DNA of 64,000 nucleotides from Homarus americanus (GCF_018991925.1 NW_024735304.1:1-64000), one strand, 5' to 3'. Positions 25,926-38,016 are shown, numbered from the stretch's first letter. A program made the numbers and translations. The notes: generated by a model not told the origin, from the sequence alone.

Positions 25926-26027
25926 TGATCGATATACATGCAGCTTTGTAGATGATTTTAGCTTCCTACAACTGGAAACATGGGTATTGAGTCTGTCAAA
26001 GTCTTGAGAGGTACATGTGATTCGACG

Positions 26028-26315
26028 TTAAATCTCTTCACTGATGCCCGAGGTGGTGGACAGATGGGAACCAAGATACCGAAAGTGGGTAACATTAGAG
26101 AGCGTAATAACATTAACCTGGATGGATGATGGAGGTGTGGCTGAACCAGGGACAAGCTGGAAGATAATCTGAGTCTTACATACATTCAACTTAAAACTGA
26201 AGTGTACATATGCATACACGTAGGCATTTAGAATCTCCTGTAGGTCGTGATCAGTGTGAGTGACGAGGGTGAGGTCGTCCGCATACTGAAGTTCAGTGAT
26301 GGTAGCGACCGACAT
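26028..26315 (-). pseudogene. Family B LINE reverse transcriptase, catalytic YADD segment
   Basis: The segment contains ELQYADDLTLVTHTD with both catalytic Asp residues intact, then KLNVCKTQIIFQLVPGSA and the THFRYLGSHLSTT block. It is separated from the upstream palm region by frameshifts in 26340-26800. Confidence 0.75.
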
Positions 26316-27269
26316 TATTTGTTCCTGCCTCGAGTCATCTTATGTCGAAAAGTCCTTTCATCCAGTACTGGATGTCCACCCAGCTGGCTAAATTGGCACT
26401 GGCACGTGTAAGGAAGGCAGCCAAGAAAATGGAAAGAAAGTTGGTGCCAGTACACATCCTAGTTTTATCCCTGTTTGGATGGGGAAGAACTCAGACTGGG
26501 TGCCATTGTGCAGAACACTGTCGTTCATGCCATCATGGAGTTGCCTCACAACGGCGATTTATTTTGGTGGACAACCAAAACGACTGAGAGTTCTCCAGTG
26601 GGCTTCCCTGTTGACCGAATTGAAGACCTTAGTAAGGTCGATTAAGGCCAAATACAAGTAACGATGGTGATTTATGCACTTTTCCTGTATCTGGCAGGCA
26701 GCAAAGATCATCTCACTTTTGTTATGTGGTGGTCAATAGCCACATTGGTATTCTGGGAGGAAGTTTTCTGCCTCAGGATGAAGTCTGTTTAGGAGGGCTC
26801 AGGCGAGGGCGGTGTCTTTTAGATCTTGGGGAATTCCCTTCTTCTCCCATATATTCTCCAGGAGAAAGTGGAGACAACTGGCAAGCAAAGGTCCTCCTGG
26901 TTTGTACACCTCGGCTGGGATTCCATCAGGCCCTGTGGCTTTGTTATTTTTCATCTGCTTGAGAGCAGTGGCTACCTCATCCAGGGATGAAGGATAGCTG
27001 AGGTGGGTCAGAACTGGGTACTGAGAGACCTGTCGGGTAGTCAGGACAACCAAATCGGTATTTCAGTTGAGCAGCGAATGGTAGTGCTCTTTCCAGTGCT
27101 GACGAATGCCTTCTTCATCTTTAATTAGGGAATTATTGTCGGATGAGTGGAGCAGGACGGCGCTATGAGTAGTTGGGCCATATACTGCTTTAGTGAAATT
27201 GGAAGATTTATGCATCTTGTGTTGATAGGCAAATTTTTGTGTTTCATATAATTTATTTTTCCACCATTC

Positions 27270-27630
27270 GTTCTTAGGTCAGTCACGGGTTCGATTCCCG
27301 GGCCGGTGGAAGTTGTTTGGACTTACTTCCTAGCCCCCATTAGTCCCTGTTCACCTAGCAGTAAAGTAGGTACCTGTTGTAAGTCGAAAGTTGCGAATTT
27401 GTATTCAGGGAAAGTTGTTGGAGCTTCCAATAATTTGATGACATAAACCACTGACTCTTCAGGCTTCTACGCCCTTGACTCTTCAGGCTTCTACACCCTT
27501 AACTCGTGAGACATAAAGGCAAGCATGAACTTAGCATGCTTCCCTGTTGGGCGCTGTAAACGCTTCTGTGCTTCACCTTACACAAGGATGTAGGGGGGGG
27601 GGGTGCCAAAAAAAAAAAGTTCTTAGGTCA
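27270..27630 (+). mobile_element. tRNA-derived SINE inserted in family B LINE, with 12-bp target duplication
   Basis: The body spans 27282-27618. It starts with a partial tRNA-like head holding a B box (GGGTTCGATTCCC, about 27287-27299) but no A box, and ends with a G run and eleven A. The direct repeat GTTCTTAGGTCA at 27270-27281 and 27619-27630 is a clean target-site duplication. Removing the SINE and one repeat restores a continuous LINE reading (RDLRT joined to NEWW). An internal 24-bp segment (GACTCTTCAGGCTTCTAC type) occurs twice in tandem at about 27452-27500. A relative lies at 18878-19066. Confidence 0.88.
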
Positions 27631-27820
27631 CGAAGTTAGCGCTGGCCCATCGCTTTCTTCTGGAGGAAGGTATCAGCTTAGGTTCAAGACTGAGGGTTGC
27701 TCTGCCAGTCAGTTAAAGCAGCCCATTTACCATTGACGAGTACGTTGATTTCCTGATTATTTTCTTTAAACCAATCCCGGTGCTTTCTTTCTATCTGGCC
27801 GACGGTCTTGTTGCAGCTTC

Positions 27821-28389
27821 TTCCCTACTATTCTATTAAAACATTAACAATATATAATATATTATTTTTTTATTAAATATAAAATTAGTATTATTTTGAT
27901 TAATAAAACTTTAATATCACATTAACGGGACACCTGAAGATTTGCCACCCTGCTCATATCACATGAAGATTCCTTAACGCTACCTCGGTTTTGGCTCGGT
28001 TAGGTTAAGGTAGCTTAGGTTAATGTTAAGAAGATCCCCTATTGTTTGGTTCAATAATGCCAACTCAGTAGGGTTCCCTAATGTTATAACTTCGCTGCTG
28101 TGTCTTCTGCTAAAAATAATTCTGAGGTCTTATTAGTTGTTTATTGTATGACACTAAGACCTAATGAACAGTGCTTAATAACCCTAGTAGCTGAAATATA
28201 CGAAACAAAAACCGTAGATAACCCTGGTAGTTGACACTCCGTAAACTAAAAACAAACATCACCGTTCACTTCCGTTTTAATACCTTGGCAAAACCAGAGA
28301 ATCAATACAGCTTAACACAAGAATAAGAACATGATGGTCTAGATGGAACTAAAACTTGGATGATCCACCATTTAAAGAAGCAAGAAGAA
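27821..28389. other. AT-rich unique DNA
   Basis: A short TTAGG-like patch at about 27995-28025. Nothing else was recognised. Confidence 0.5.
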
Positions 28390-28490
28390 ATGAGGAGGAG
28401 GAGGAGGAGGAGGAGGAGGAGGAGGAGGAGGAGAAGAAGATGAGGAAGAAGAAGAAGAAGAAGAAAAAGAACAAGAACAAGAAGAAAGAC
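28390..28490. repeat. (GAG)n/(GAA)n purine microsatellite
   Basis: About 14 GAG units pass into GAA-rich sequence. Glu/Lys-rich and Leu-rich frames here are by-products. Confidence 0.92.
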
Positions 28491-28919
28491 CATTATATTA
28501 ACCGAATCCCTCAGCTTAAACTTACGACACCATTCATTTTCCAATGCAGAAAAAAAAACTAAACGTAACAATAAGAATTAATAGAAAGATCTTGAACGAG
28601 TGAAAAACCGATGGTCAATTACACCATCGACTTATAACAACACAACACAACCAGACATAACTAAACCCATAGTATAAATAATTGTAAATAATAAATAAAT
28701 ATAAATCTAATTAAAATGACTAACACCAGTTATTAATATTAAATTCTTACTCCGAAAACATATTCCAGGAAGCAGCAGACAAAGAGGGTTTATGTATGTA
28801 AAGACTGGTTAATTATAAAGGAGATAGAAGGAGTTGCAAAGAAAAACACACAAGAACACGAAGACAGAGTCAGACAATCAAAGGAACAGACACACGAGAA
28901 ACGAAAAGGGTGGTAAAGG

Positions 28920-28922
<3 letters not shown>
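28491..28922. other. AT-rich unique DNA
   Basis: No feature recognised. Confidence 0.5.

Positions 28923-29008
<86 letters not shown>
28923..29008. repeat. (AG)n microsatellite
   Basis: About 43 perfect AG units. Confidence 0.95.
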
Positions 29009-29010
<2 letters not shown>

Positions 29011-29870
29011 GAACATACAGTAAATAGAAGATCAAAATCATGATAATGTGTGAGTGGAAAGTTCAAGACTGGGTACCAGAGGTGATGTTGGGTGCTTCCA
29101 GGGCACAGAATACAGTGTCTGTCTGGACTCAACGTACTGGAAAGGTTGTGACTCCCGTGGCTGTCAAGATCCTGCAGGCTGTCTTGGTTGTTATTATGTG
29201 GAGTAAACCCCGCCATCAGCGACACGACATTATAAATTTCCTATTATCCTCATCTTCCTTGAACAAGTCTTTGGGCTCAAGTGTTTGTTAGGGAGATCAC
29301 GTATCCATAAAGGAGAGAGACTCGTTCTTGTAGTTCAGTAATACAGTGTGTCAGGAGCCTTCAAACCTCTCTTGTCTGAGTCTGAGTGTAAAAACTGCTG
29401 TTATATCCATACTATCGCTGTTTTGTGCCTCGCTTGAAAATGTATGCTATAATTATTGCTGAAATCCCTGCTGGCTGGCCCGTCCAACTACAAGTTCATG
29501 CATATTCAAATCTCAAAATTGGTAGATTCTTTTTATCTAATTTCAAAGAAAATCATAGTATATACAAAGTAGTAAAATTTCTCACGTAAAAACTTGCCTA
29601 AAAGTGCTTAGATAAACATGGACCGTCACAGCGCCGCATATCGTGAAATAATACAACAAAGAAATTCACAGCGAGAAGGTTGAGTAATGTTATGCAGTGT
29701 TTATACGAGTCAATTTTTATATCAAACGAAATTTTACAATAATCTATGCTGAAAGAAATCATTTGAAACATCCCACTGCTGCCTTGGGCTTCAAAAAGTA
29801 GATATTATGTGTAATGTTTACCTGTAAATTGTAATAGTATTTTGTACAAGTAATCTCCATCGTTATTGGC
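29009..29870. other. Unique intergenic DNA
   Basis: An 83-codon plus frame (29040-29291) has no recognisable motif. Nothing else was seen. Confidence 0.45.
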
Positions 29871-30060
29871 TTAATTAGGGGAAGGTTAAGCCAGCTTAGG
29901 TTACTGAATCTTAGGTTAGATTATCTTAGATTAGCTTAGCTTAGGTTAGTATAGATCGTATTAGATTAAATTAGCCTAGAGTAGTGTAAAACAAGATAAG
30001 TGAGCTGAGTTTAGGTTAGGTTAAATTACATCAGCTTGCATTAGGCTAGATCATCATAAA
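29871..30060. repeat. Diverged TTAGG-like repeat region
   Basis: TTAGGTTA, CTTAGGTT and TTAGATTA words recur irregularly over 190 bp, consistent with an old, decayed telomere-type array. Confidence 0.55.
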
Positions 30061-30189
30061 TCATGATACTTTAATTGAGGTAAGTAACATTAAGCAAGGT
30101 ACATCTAGTTATACACTAACATCACTTAAGGTTGCCTCACAGTAGTCTTTGTTAAGTGGGGTTAAGTTAGTCTAGGATAACACCCAACC

Positions 30190-30450
30190 AATTACTTCAC
30201 CATAGAACCCCCACCCCCCAATAAATACCCCCTCACAAATAAGCTCCCTTAAAGAAACCAAACAAACATAAACATGTCCCAAATTCCCCCAATAAACCCT
30301 CTCTAAACCTCCCATCCCTCCAACACAGACCCCCCCCATCCCCCAACACAGCCGCCGCCCCCCAATCCCTCCAACACAGCCGCCGCTCTCCAACACAGCC
30401 CCCCCCAAATCCCTCCAACACAGCCGCCGCCCCCCTATCCCTCCAACCTA
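30190..30450. repeat. C-rich minisatellite
   Basis: From about 30315 the words TCCCTCCAACACAGCCGCCG and CCCCC repeat about four times with a period near 28 bp. Gly/Val-rich minus frames are by-products. Confidence 0.75.
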
Positions 30451-31264
30451 TGTCTGCTTCTCCAACGCCTGCAGTTTCATTAACACCACAACACGTTCTA
30501 AAAAAAAGTCAACAAATTATTATTCTGATTATATAAAATTCCTTTTAGATGCTAATGCTTTAAAAAAAGGCTCTTGGGCATGTGTTGTAATTAGAATGTA
30601 TTTTTCTTTGCGCATTTCATTTACTGCTGGTCTTTTAAAACATACTCCTGGGTAGCTGGGCGAATTTCAATTTTGCAAATATTAACTTTCAATTAGCCAT
30701 TAGTTTAACTTAATGGACAGGCTTTACTCAGATTACTAGTTATAATTTATACTGAGCAGTGAGTGTTACGTCGCGTTTACCGCCTTTTTCTCAAATTTTT
30801 CTATTCATTCGTGTTTGACTTTTGTTGTAAGTTCCGAAGCTTGTAGAAGGATCATTGTTAGTAGCAGGATCTTTGCTTGTAAGAGGATCCTTGATAATTA
30901 AGAGGATACTTGCTTGTACAAAAGATCCAGATTTATAAAAAAGTCCAAACTTGAAGAGTTATTCTTGCTAATAGACATTCCCTTCCTTGTTCCTTGTGGA
31001 ACGTTCTCTGCCAATAGAACGATCCACATTCGTAAATGGAACAAAATTGCTTAAAAAATCCATGCTTACAGAAGACATCTGCAAAAGTGCGCACTTGTAG
31101 ATGGATCTCTTGTGCTTGTTGAAACTTCGAAAGCCTAAAGAAAGATCAAAGTTTATAGAACCATTTTCGGTAACTAAGAAAATCACGATACAAAGAGGAT
31201 TATCTCTCCGACTTAGTGACTTCTACAACTCACCTACACAGTGTCAAACACTTCCTTTGACTTG
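30451..31264. other. AT-rich unique DNA with weak GATCC/GGATC repetition
   Basis: At 30840-30950 the phrase TTGTTAGTAGCAGGATC and variants recur every 25-30 bases, a decayed short repeat. No gene was recognised. Confidence 0.4.
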
Positions 31265-31440
31265 TTGTGCTGGCCGAGTGGATACAACGCTCGCGTCCTA
31301 TCCCGAGGATCGATCGTTGGTTCATTCCCGTGTCACTCCCTGTAACTGGGTACCTAATTTTACGACTGAAGAAGTAAAAGTGGTCGAGTGCAGTGCCGGC
31401 TACACTGATTTAATGTGTACTGAAGGTTAGTTGACTTTGC
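31265..31440 (+). mobile_element. tRNA-like SINE head (Ser/Leu type)
   Basis: TGGCCGAGTGG (31271-31281) matches the A box of class II tRNAs, and GGTTCATTCCC (31319-31329) matches most of a B box, 38 bases downstream. The intervening part does not fold as a clear cloverleaf and the 3' acceptor strand is not complementary. This is therefore read as a tRNA-derived SINE head rather than a tRNA gene. The body probably extends to about 31440. No tail or target duplication was identified. Confidence 0.45.
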
Positions 31441-33029
31441 TGTTTTTACTGTCACAAACTGTCGTCTTATGGAACTCATATTTAGCTCAAGACTCCAAAT
31501 ATCTATAGATCACAAAAACTCGATCATGATGTCCAGTTTTTGTTATTACTTGTGTTTACCTTCCCCATGCTGCCCTGACATCAGCTCAATGTTGTCTAAC
31601 GTGTAACCCATTCCTCTAAAAGCAGCGCCCTACTTTACCATCAGTAGAACCATTAACCACCTATCAACACGAGGGTCTCACCATGACTTGCCATTCTTCC
31701 TTAACATTCTTAATCTTTTTTTTTCTTCAGTTATGCTGTACTTAAAGTCATTTCCTCTTTTGATTTACCGCCCTCACAGCAAACAGCACATTCTTCTGCT
31801 CGTAGACTTCAAAGGCGGTTATGAGAACCCTTTTCTTAGAATGTCTTGGCAAGGTCTCGACCCCCTCCTGCGACCCCTCATAATTGTTCCTGGTTCACTC
31901 ACACACAGCACCGCCCTTATGCCCTCCATATTAAGACACTGATTACTCTCCTTCCTTTTATTACATCCCTGGAATTACGTGAATGCGTCTTGAATGAAGT
32001 GTTAATAAGGCAAGTCGTCGTTACTTGAATATAAATGTTCTTTCGTTAACCATAAACGCATGTGGACTGATGTTAAAGAATTACTTATATCAAATTACCT
32101 GAACGTTTTCTTTTCTTGTTTCCATTAAAGTCGCGATTACAAACTTAAGGAGTCTTTGGAATTTCTCTGATCCTTGTGTTATTAAAGTTCAGAAAGTTTT
32201 CGTATATTATAAGAACGTGAGTTGCTTTACCGTTTCCCTTAAGATATTATTTAAAGTTTTATCTGGGTTTCATTCGAGTGAAATTTGATAGTGTGAGTCA
32301 TGACCTTTGATATGCGTAGTTCCTTAGCGTCTTGTTGTGATAAACCAAATGAATATCCGCCCAGCAGACCATTCCTATCCACTAGGGGTCCGTCTTCATC
32401 CCTATCCACTTATGTTGGTTAACCGTCTGTCCAACTATCCATGATCATCTACTATAGCGGTGTTAGACCGCATGCTCATCCATATATGATGTCCCTTGGT
32501 ATCCGTTCACTACTGGGGGTGTCAGTGTGTCCGTCCTGTCAGTGGTGTCTACATTCCGGTAAAGCTTGTGTCAGAGTTTTTACTATCGGGGTGGCCGTGC
32601 TGGTCCCGGCCACCCCACATTTTAGGGTCATTTTATTATCATTGATATTCACGACATTAGTAGATGATTCTCCCATTAAAATGACATTATCTTCGCTCTC
32701 AAGTCTCTTACATTTTCGACGTAACATAAAAAAAAAAAAATGAGCGCCACTATAGGCAGAGGTCGGGCGTAGCTTTTATAAAACGCATCGGTGTATGGTT
32801 AAGGATAAAGCCCAGTTGTTGATTGTCCCTGATGGAGGTCCTTACCGCCCTTTAGTGTTGCACGAATATAGTTTTTTTTTTTAATAATTCACTTTAACTT
32901 ATGTTCTATATTAGTCGTCAGGTCTCGTAATGATCTGAACCTTTGCACAGCGTTTCCAAAATCTCTTTTATAGGATTAAGTCGTATTTCTGTTAGAGACT
33001 ACATAATGACACATGCATTTTGTGATAGT
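31441..33029. other. Unique intergenic DNA
   Basis: A GC-rich hairpin is present at about 32590-32620 (GGGGTGGCC pairing with GGCCACCCC). Small frames here have no motif. Confidence 0.4.
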
Positions 33030-33262
33030 GATGATGATGGTGGTGGTGAGAGTGTTGGTGAAGTTGGTGATAGTGTTGGTGATGATGGTGACAGTGATAA
33101 TGTTGGTGAAAATGATGGGAGCGGTAACGGTGATGATGATGGTAATGGTGATGATGATGATGATGATGACGACGATGATGATGATGACGGTGATAGTGGT
33201 GACGATGATGGTGATGAAGGTGGTGATGGCGGTGATGAAGATGATGATGATGGTGACGATAA
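33030..33262. repeat. (GAT)n-type interrupted microsatellite
   Basis: GAT, GGT and GAC units produce Asp-, Met/Val- and Ile/Thr-rich frames in different registers; none is a gene. Confidence 0.92.
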
Positions 33263-34426
33263 CTGGAAACTCTACAGTAGAGTTATCATCCATCCTCCTG
33301 TACCGTCGCGCATGTGTACTTCAGACGCCTCAGGGGGAAGCGACCACACGAGAAGGAAAAAAAGAAGACATCGGTTGTGTTGACAGCTACTCTGATTATG
33401 TCTCCCGGCTTAAAAAACTCTTCAGGTATGAATGAGATCGTACAACAGCCTCCAACGTCATGGGATAAAATTTTGAGACTTTGTCGGTTAATCACTCAAC
33501 CTCCTTGTATGAATCAACAGCAGAGTCATTGAACGATATTACTGGCATGTCTATATAGCGGATTAAGAGAGCTAATTAGGATGAGAGAGTGACCGGGAAC
33601 TCCCTTGTCTGTTTTTCCCCAAGTGATACTTAAAGTGTCACTCACAATAGTCTCGGTTACTGTCACTTCAATGCTCTCATCTCAACAACACTTCCTCGTA
33701 ACGCTTCCATTCTACCACGGTATTTATTCAGTCCTCCTAAATAGTCAGTTGTTCTTTTGTCTATTTTGAGCGAGAAAAAGTACTGAGTGACGCTTCAGCC
33801 TTTGTTCAAGCGAGTACTGGAGGTTATTCATCACACACAAGTCGATCACAAATAATATGGAATAGAAAGAAGTTTTACAACACGATGGTTGATACCTCAA
33901 ATAGGAGTGTTATACTTCCATATAAAGATATAAACTATATAAATGATAGATAAACTAGTAGAAAGGTAAAGGTAAACAGGGACGTTTTTATTTAACTGCT
34001 ATAAATAGACCAAAAACAATGACGATTGAAAATTCTTACCAAATTCAATATTCAATACAGACTCGAAGGATAAAATCATACAATCACACACCTGTTACCA
34101 TGTAGGATTTTGTCTCTATCATCTCCGGACCATTACACAGACACGGCGTGAGACCAGCCCAGCACCCCCAGAGGTGTGCCATCAGGTGCAGCAGAGGATG
34201 ATGAGTTACCTGAAGGAATTATCTTGATCGACACAAACCCAGATTACTCTCTAATAATAAGTTGTTTATGAACGAGTCCATTTGTTACGTCCATCACGTT
34301 ACTTCAGTAGATATGTTATAAAGGAATTCTGTGTAAGTCTGAAGGTAAACTATATTCTTAATTGTGTCAAGTGATTTGTGATAAATATTCCGTTCCGTAG
34401 GAGAGGAAGGATGATAATACTGGTGT
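33263..34426. other. AT-rich unique DNA
   Basis: No feature recognised. Confidence 0.5.
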
Positions 34427-34458
34427 GCGTGCGTGTGTGTGTGTGTGTGTGTGTGTGT
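34427..34458. repeat. (GT)n microsatellite
   Basis: About 15 GT units, roughly 100 bases before the family B copy B. Confidence 0.9.
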
Positions 34459-34890
34459 ACACAGGGTGGTGTAATAAGTCTAGTGTTGCAGCATTATGCT
34501 AGTGTTAGGTGCAAGCACTGCTTGCTTCCTCTCGCGTTCAGCTACCTCAGCTGGCTAGCCTTCATGGTGAACAGGGAAGCAACTCACATAAGTCTTCCCC
34601 TGCCAGTATACAGCCTACTCTTCCTCAGCAGGTGTGCTGCATACAACTCCCCTATCACCAATACATTGTTTTGGCAGGCCAACAAGTTCACGGGTTTGTG
34701 GCAACACCCACGATCCAAACACTGGCATCTCATTTACTACATTATTTTCAGAGAAAGAGCCACCACCATGAATCTGTAGGATCCAGGGGTAGCACATGCT
34801 TTCAGAGAGAAGCTCGAACAGGGGCTGGTAAACAACCCGACAACAAACAACCCAAATCCCAGTACCGAATGGGGTATTCTCGACACTGTC

Positions 34891-35124
34891 ATGACAAAAA
34901 CCTACAGAGAGACCCTCGGCCAGATCGAAAGAATACACCAGGACTGGTTTGATGAAAAAGACCCGGAAATGAACGTACTCTTCGATGATAAACGTGCTGC
35001 TTTAACTGACTGGAAGAACAACCCTCAGTCTCGGAAGAAAGCTGATACCCCCCACAAGAAGAAGGCGGTGGCCCAGAGTGAACCTTGCATTCTTAATATG
35101 CGCGAATTTTTCAATTCCACTTAA
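34891..35124 (+). pseudogene. Family B LINE linker segment between endonuclease and reverse transcriptase
   Basis: The open segment contains TYRETLGQIERIHQDWFDEKD and LFDDKRAALTDWKNNPQSRK as overlapping conserved blocks. The same blocks are seen in decayed form at 27640-27790 on minus (copy A). It is a fragment of one long ORF2, not an independent gene. Confidence 0.75.
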
Positions 35125-35536
35125 CCATTTTATGGGCCAATCACTCTCGGCGCAACCCCCCTCCTCTCATCTGATGGTAACTCCCTAATTAAAGATGAAG
35201 GAGGCATCCTTCATCGCTGGAAAAGGCACTACCATTCGCTGCTTAACCGAAACACCGATGTGGATGTCCTGACTTATCCAGGCATTTCTTCAGCATCCAG
35301 AGCTGACCCATCTCAGCTATCCTCCATCCCTGGATGAAGTAGCTACTGCCATCAAACAGAAGAAAACTAACAAAGCCGCCCGGCCTGATGGAATCCCAGC
35401 CGAGGAGCATAAAGCAGGAGGACCTCTGCTTACCAGACATCGCCAATTTCTCCCGGAGAATACAGTATATGGGATAAGGAGGAAATACGCCAAGGGACAT
35501 CGGTCAGACTGTGTCAACTGCAGTGGGATCTCGCTA

Positions 35537-35857
35537 ATGTCCGTAACTGGCAAGATTATCGCCCGAATCCTCCTAAACAGACTTTTTCCTGAGATGGAAA
35601 ACTTCCTCCCAGAATCTCAATGTGGCTTTAGAGTATCACATGCCACCATTGACATGATATTTGCTGCCCGCCAGATACAGGAAAGTGCAGAAGGCAGCAT
35701 CATGACCTGTATATGGCCTTCATTGTCCTTACCAAGGCCTTCGACTCGGTCAACAGGGAAACCCTCTGGAGGACACTCAGTCGTTTTGGCTGCCCATCAA
35801 AATCGTGGAGTTGCCTCACATAGCATGAACGGTAGTGTCCTGCACAATGACACCTAG
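35537..35857 (+). pseudogene. Family B LINE reverse transcriptase, palm segment
   Basis: MSVTGKIIARILLNRLFPEM, ENFLPESQCGFRVSHATIDM and IFAARQIQE are the motif 2/2a region of the domain. After IMTCIW a frameshift moves the FVDLTKAFDSVNRE-type block into another register. Confidence 0.75.
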
Positions 35858-37318
35858 TCTAAGTTCTTCCCCATCCAAATGGGGGTAAAACAAGGGTGTG
35901 TACTGGCACCAATTCTCTTTCCCATTTCCTTGGCTGCCTTCCTTACTCGTGCCCTGTGCCGATTTAGCCGGCGGGGTGGACATCCAGTACCAGAAGAAGG
36001 GACTTTCCAACATAAGACGACTCGAGGCTGGAGCAAAGTTGTCGGCAGTTTTCCATTACTGAACTTCGGTATGAGGTCGACCTCGCCCTCGTCGCTCACA
36101 CTGAATGCGACCTACAGAAGATCCTGAACACCTACGCCGATGCATACACACACTTCGGCCTTGAAGTTAATGTATGTAAGACTCAGATTATCTTTCAGCC
36201 TGCCCCTGGTTCAGCCACATCTCCACCATCCATCCAGCTTAGCATACTACCCTCTCTAATGTTTCCCACTTTCAGTATCTCGGCTCCCACCTGTCCGCCA
36301 CCGCGGACATCGATGAAAAGATTCAACATCGGATCAGATGTGCATCTCAAGCCTTTGGCAGGCTCTGTACCTATGTCTTCAGCTGCAGGAAGCTGAAATT
36401 TTTCTACAAAGTTGCACATATATCGATCAGTGGTCCTCCCCACCCTGCTGTATGGCAGCGAGACATGGGTCACATACAGGAGGTTCCTCAGGGGACTTGA
36501 AAACTTTCACCAACATAGGCTATGTTCCATCCTCTGAGATTGCTAGAAACACAAGAGAACTACTGCCAATAATCTCACTGATACCAACTGTAGGAGCATC
36601 GAGGCTACCATTATCCAGTAACAACCACGTTAGACTGGCCATGTTATCTGCATGGACGACAGAAGACTGTCAAAGTAACAACATTACAGTCTATTAACGA
36701 TTGGTAAACGTGTCGCTGGCGGGCAACGGAAAAAGTATATGGATAGTCTTAAGACAAACCTGAAAAAAGTGCCAAATCAACCCCATTACCTGGGAGATGA
36801 TCACTTCACACCTTAACGCTTGGAGGAGCACTACATGAGAAGATGTCAATACTTTAAAGCTAGCACGACTGCATACCAAGACAAACAAGTGCCAGCGCCG
36901 GAAAAACGCTGCCGCCGCCAATACCACAGTACAGTAGATGTAGCCATGCACACGTGACACATCTGTAGACGGTTCTGCCGGTCCCATATCGGCCTCTCGA
37001 GTCACCTCAGAGCTCACCAACGAAGGTGACATCCTTAATAACTCATATCATTGTATCATAGCTGGATGATGGTCATACTCGATTCCGAGTGAGAGTAAAG
37101 TAGTAGTAAAGACTAACTGTTTTGTGCTTTCTCAGTCGATGTGTGTACTTAATATTTGTCAAAAATGTGTTCCAGTGTATATGGTGTTTTATGTGTACCT
37201 CTCACTTGCACACACACCGAATTTCCATACACACGCAGAAACATACACTCATTCCTCTCAAACACATGTACTTTACGACACTTACACTACCCCACATGCA
37301 TATTGAATTTATCGACTT

Positions 37319-37372
37319 CACACACACACACACACACGCACGCACACACACACACGCACACACACACACACT
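37319..37372. repeat. (AC)n with GC interruptions, 5' of LINE
   Basis: ACACAC with ACGC variants. It ends exactly where homology to the family A LINE begins. Confidence 0.92.
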
Positions 37373-37793
37373 TAGGTCACTTGGGACACCCACGCCAGAG
37401 CTGAGGACCATCTACAACGCCTTTATGCTCCCCAAACTAACGTATGTTTCACCAGCCTGGTCGTCTTCTCTCAACTCCACCCAACAACGTCGGCTAGAGA
37501 AGATACAGAAAAGGGCCTGCAGAATCATGCTCGGCGCAGAATACTCCGGCTACATCAACGCTCTCTCCACCCTGGAAATACCATCCCTCAGTGACCTCCA
37601 CCACCAAGCACTGGCAAGGTTTGGCAGTGAACTAATGCACCACCCTCGTCATCTCCACCTCCTGCCACCGGCAGTCCCCCACCCACCTCGCGCAGTCCAC
37701 CACTACAACAAAATTCAGCCCATAAGAGCCCGCACCGATAGATATAAGAATAGCACCATCCCATCTATTGTTAAAATAATAAACAACTCCTGA
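37373..37793 (+). pseudogene. C-terminal 140 codons of family A LINE reverse transcriptase protein
   Basis: It carries KLTYVSPAWSSSLNSTQQRR, KIQKRACRIMLGAEYSGYIN and HYNKIQPIRARTDRYKNS, intact to the natural stop. The catalytic domain is absent. The open frame extends upstream to 37122 only because (AC)n is read as Thr-His. Confidence 0.8.
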
Positions 37794-37907
37794 TTTATGT
37801 ACTGTACAGCCCTGTAAATGTATTCAACGCATATTATATCATTATGTCTAAATCAAATGTAAGTCTCTATATTTTCAGCCACCGGCTGCAACTCTATTAA
37901 TAAACCG

Positions 37908-37993
<86 letters not shown>

Positions 37994-37994
37994 G
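37373..37994 (+). mobile_element. Family A LINE, 5'-truncated copy (first of tandem pair)
   Basis: The LINE part begins at LRSLGTPTPELRTIYNAF and runs without a stop to the protein end (SIVKIINNS, stop 37791-37793). The 3' UTR follows, with a hairpin at 37876-37888 (CAGCC, ACC loop, GGCTG), AATAAACCGTTTATTATT and (TTA)n from about 37912 to 37994. The sequence is closest to the copy at 12341-13695 (same LRTIYNAFILPKLTYASPAW block). AC repeats border both ends. Confidence 0.88.
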
Positions 37995-38016
37995 ATTATT
38001 ATTATTACACATACAC
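37995..38016. repeat. Short AC repeat between two LINE copies
   Basis: ACACATACACACAC separates the TTA tail of one family A copy from the 5' truncation point of the next. Confidence 0.85.

Larger units (their letters stand above)
25213..27820 (-). mobile_element. Family B (RTE-like) LINE, copy A
   Basis: On the minus strand, from right to left, are a linker block (TVGQIERKHRDWFKENN, about 27770), the reverse transcriptase beginning EVATALKQMKNNKATGPDGI (about 26950), the catalytic YADDLTLVTHTDHDLQEILN (about 26250), the thumb region LLYGSETWVTYRRHLKVLE (about 25890), a GKRNAGGQWKRYQDSLKKNL block and a final Cys/His motif near 25370. The 3' end is GATTCCGAGTGACAG followed by a TAG-type short repeat (25213-25254), as in other RTE-type elements. 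Stops and frameshifts break the frame into pieces. A SINE interrupts it at 27282-27618. Endonuclease is missing. Confidence 0.8.
34560..37115 (+). mobile_element. Family B (RTE-like) LINE, copy B, most complete of three
   Basis: In order: the end of an APE-type endonuclease (NTLFWQANKF...WQHPRSKHWHLIYYIIF, about 34665-34750), a linker (IERIHQDWFDEKDPEMNVL, 34921-34980), the reverse transcriptase start (EVATAIKQKKTNKAARPDGI, about 35335), SGISLMSVTGKIIARILLNR (35520-35590), the FFPIQMGVKQGCVLAPILF block (35866-35930), a damaged YADD region (about 36060-36110), the thumb region (about 36430-36560) and a Cys/His end (about 36960-37020). The 3' terminus is GATTCCGAGTGAGAGTAAAG plus TAGTAG. Many frameshifts make it non-functional. 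The 5' start is uncertain. Confidence 0.82.

Noticed and set aside
31265..31340. A functional tRNA gene
   Set aside because: A and B boxes are present but no acceptor-stem complementarity or convincing anticodon arm was found; better read as a SINE head.
32585..32625. Terminator-like GC hairpin GGGGTGGCC / GGCCACCCC
   Set aside because: There is no associated gene and no reason to apply bacterial terminator logic in this genome. Noted only as a structural oddity.
32943..33435. Asp-rich and Met/Val-rich frames
   Set aside because: They are translations of the same interrupted (GAT)n in different registers.
37122..37793. A 223-codon gene with a His-rich N-terminus
   Set aside because: The N-terminal half is unique DNA plus translated (AC)n; only the last 140 codons are LINE-derived.
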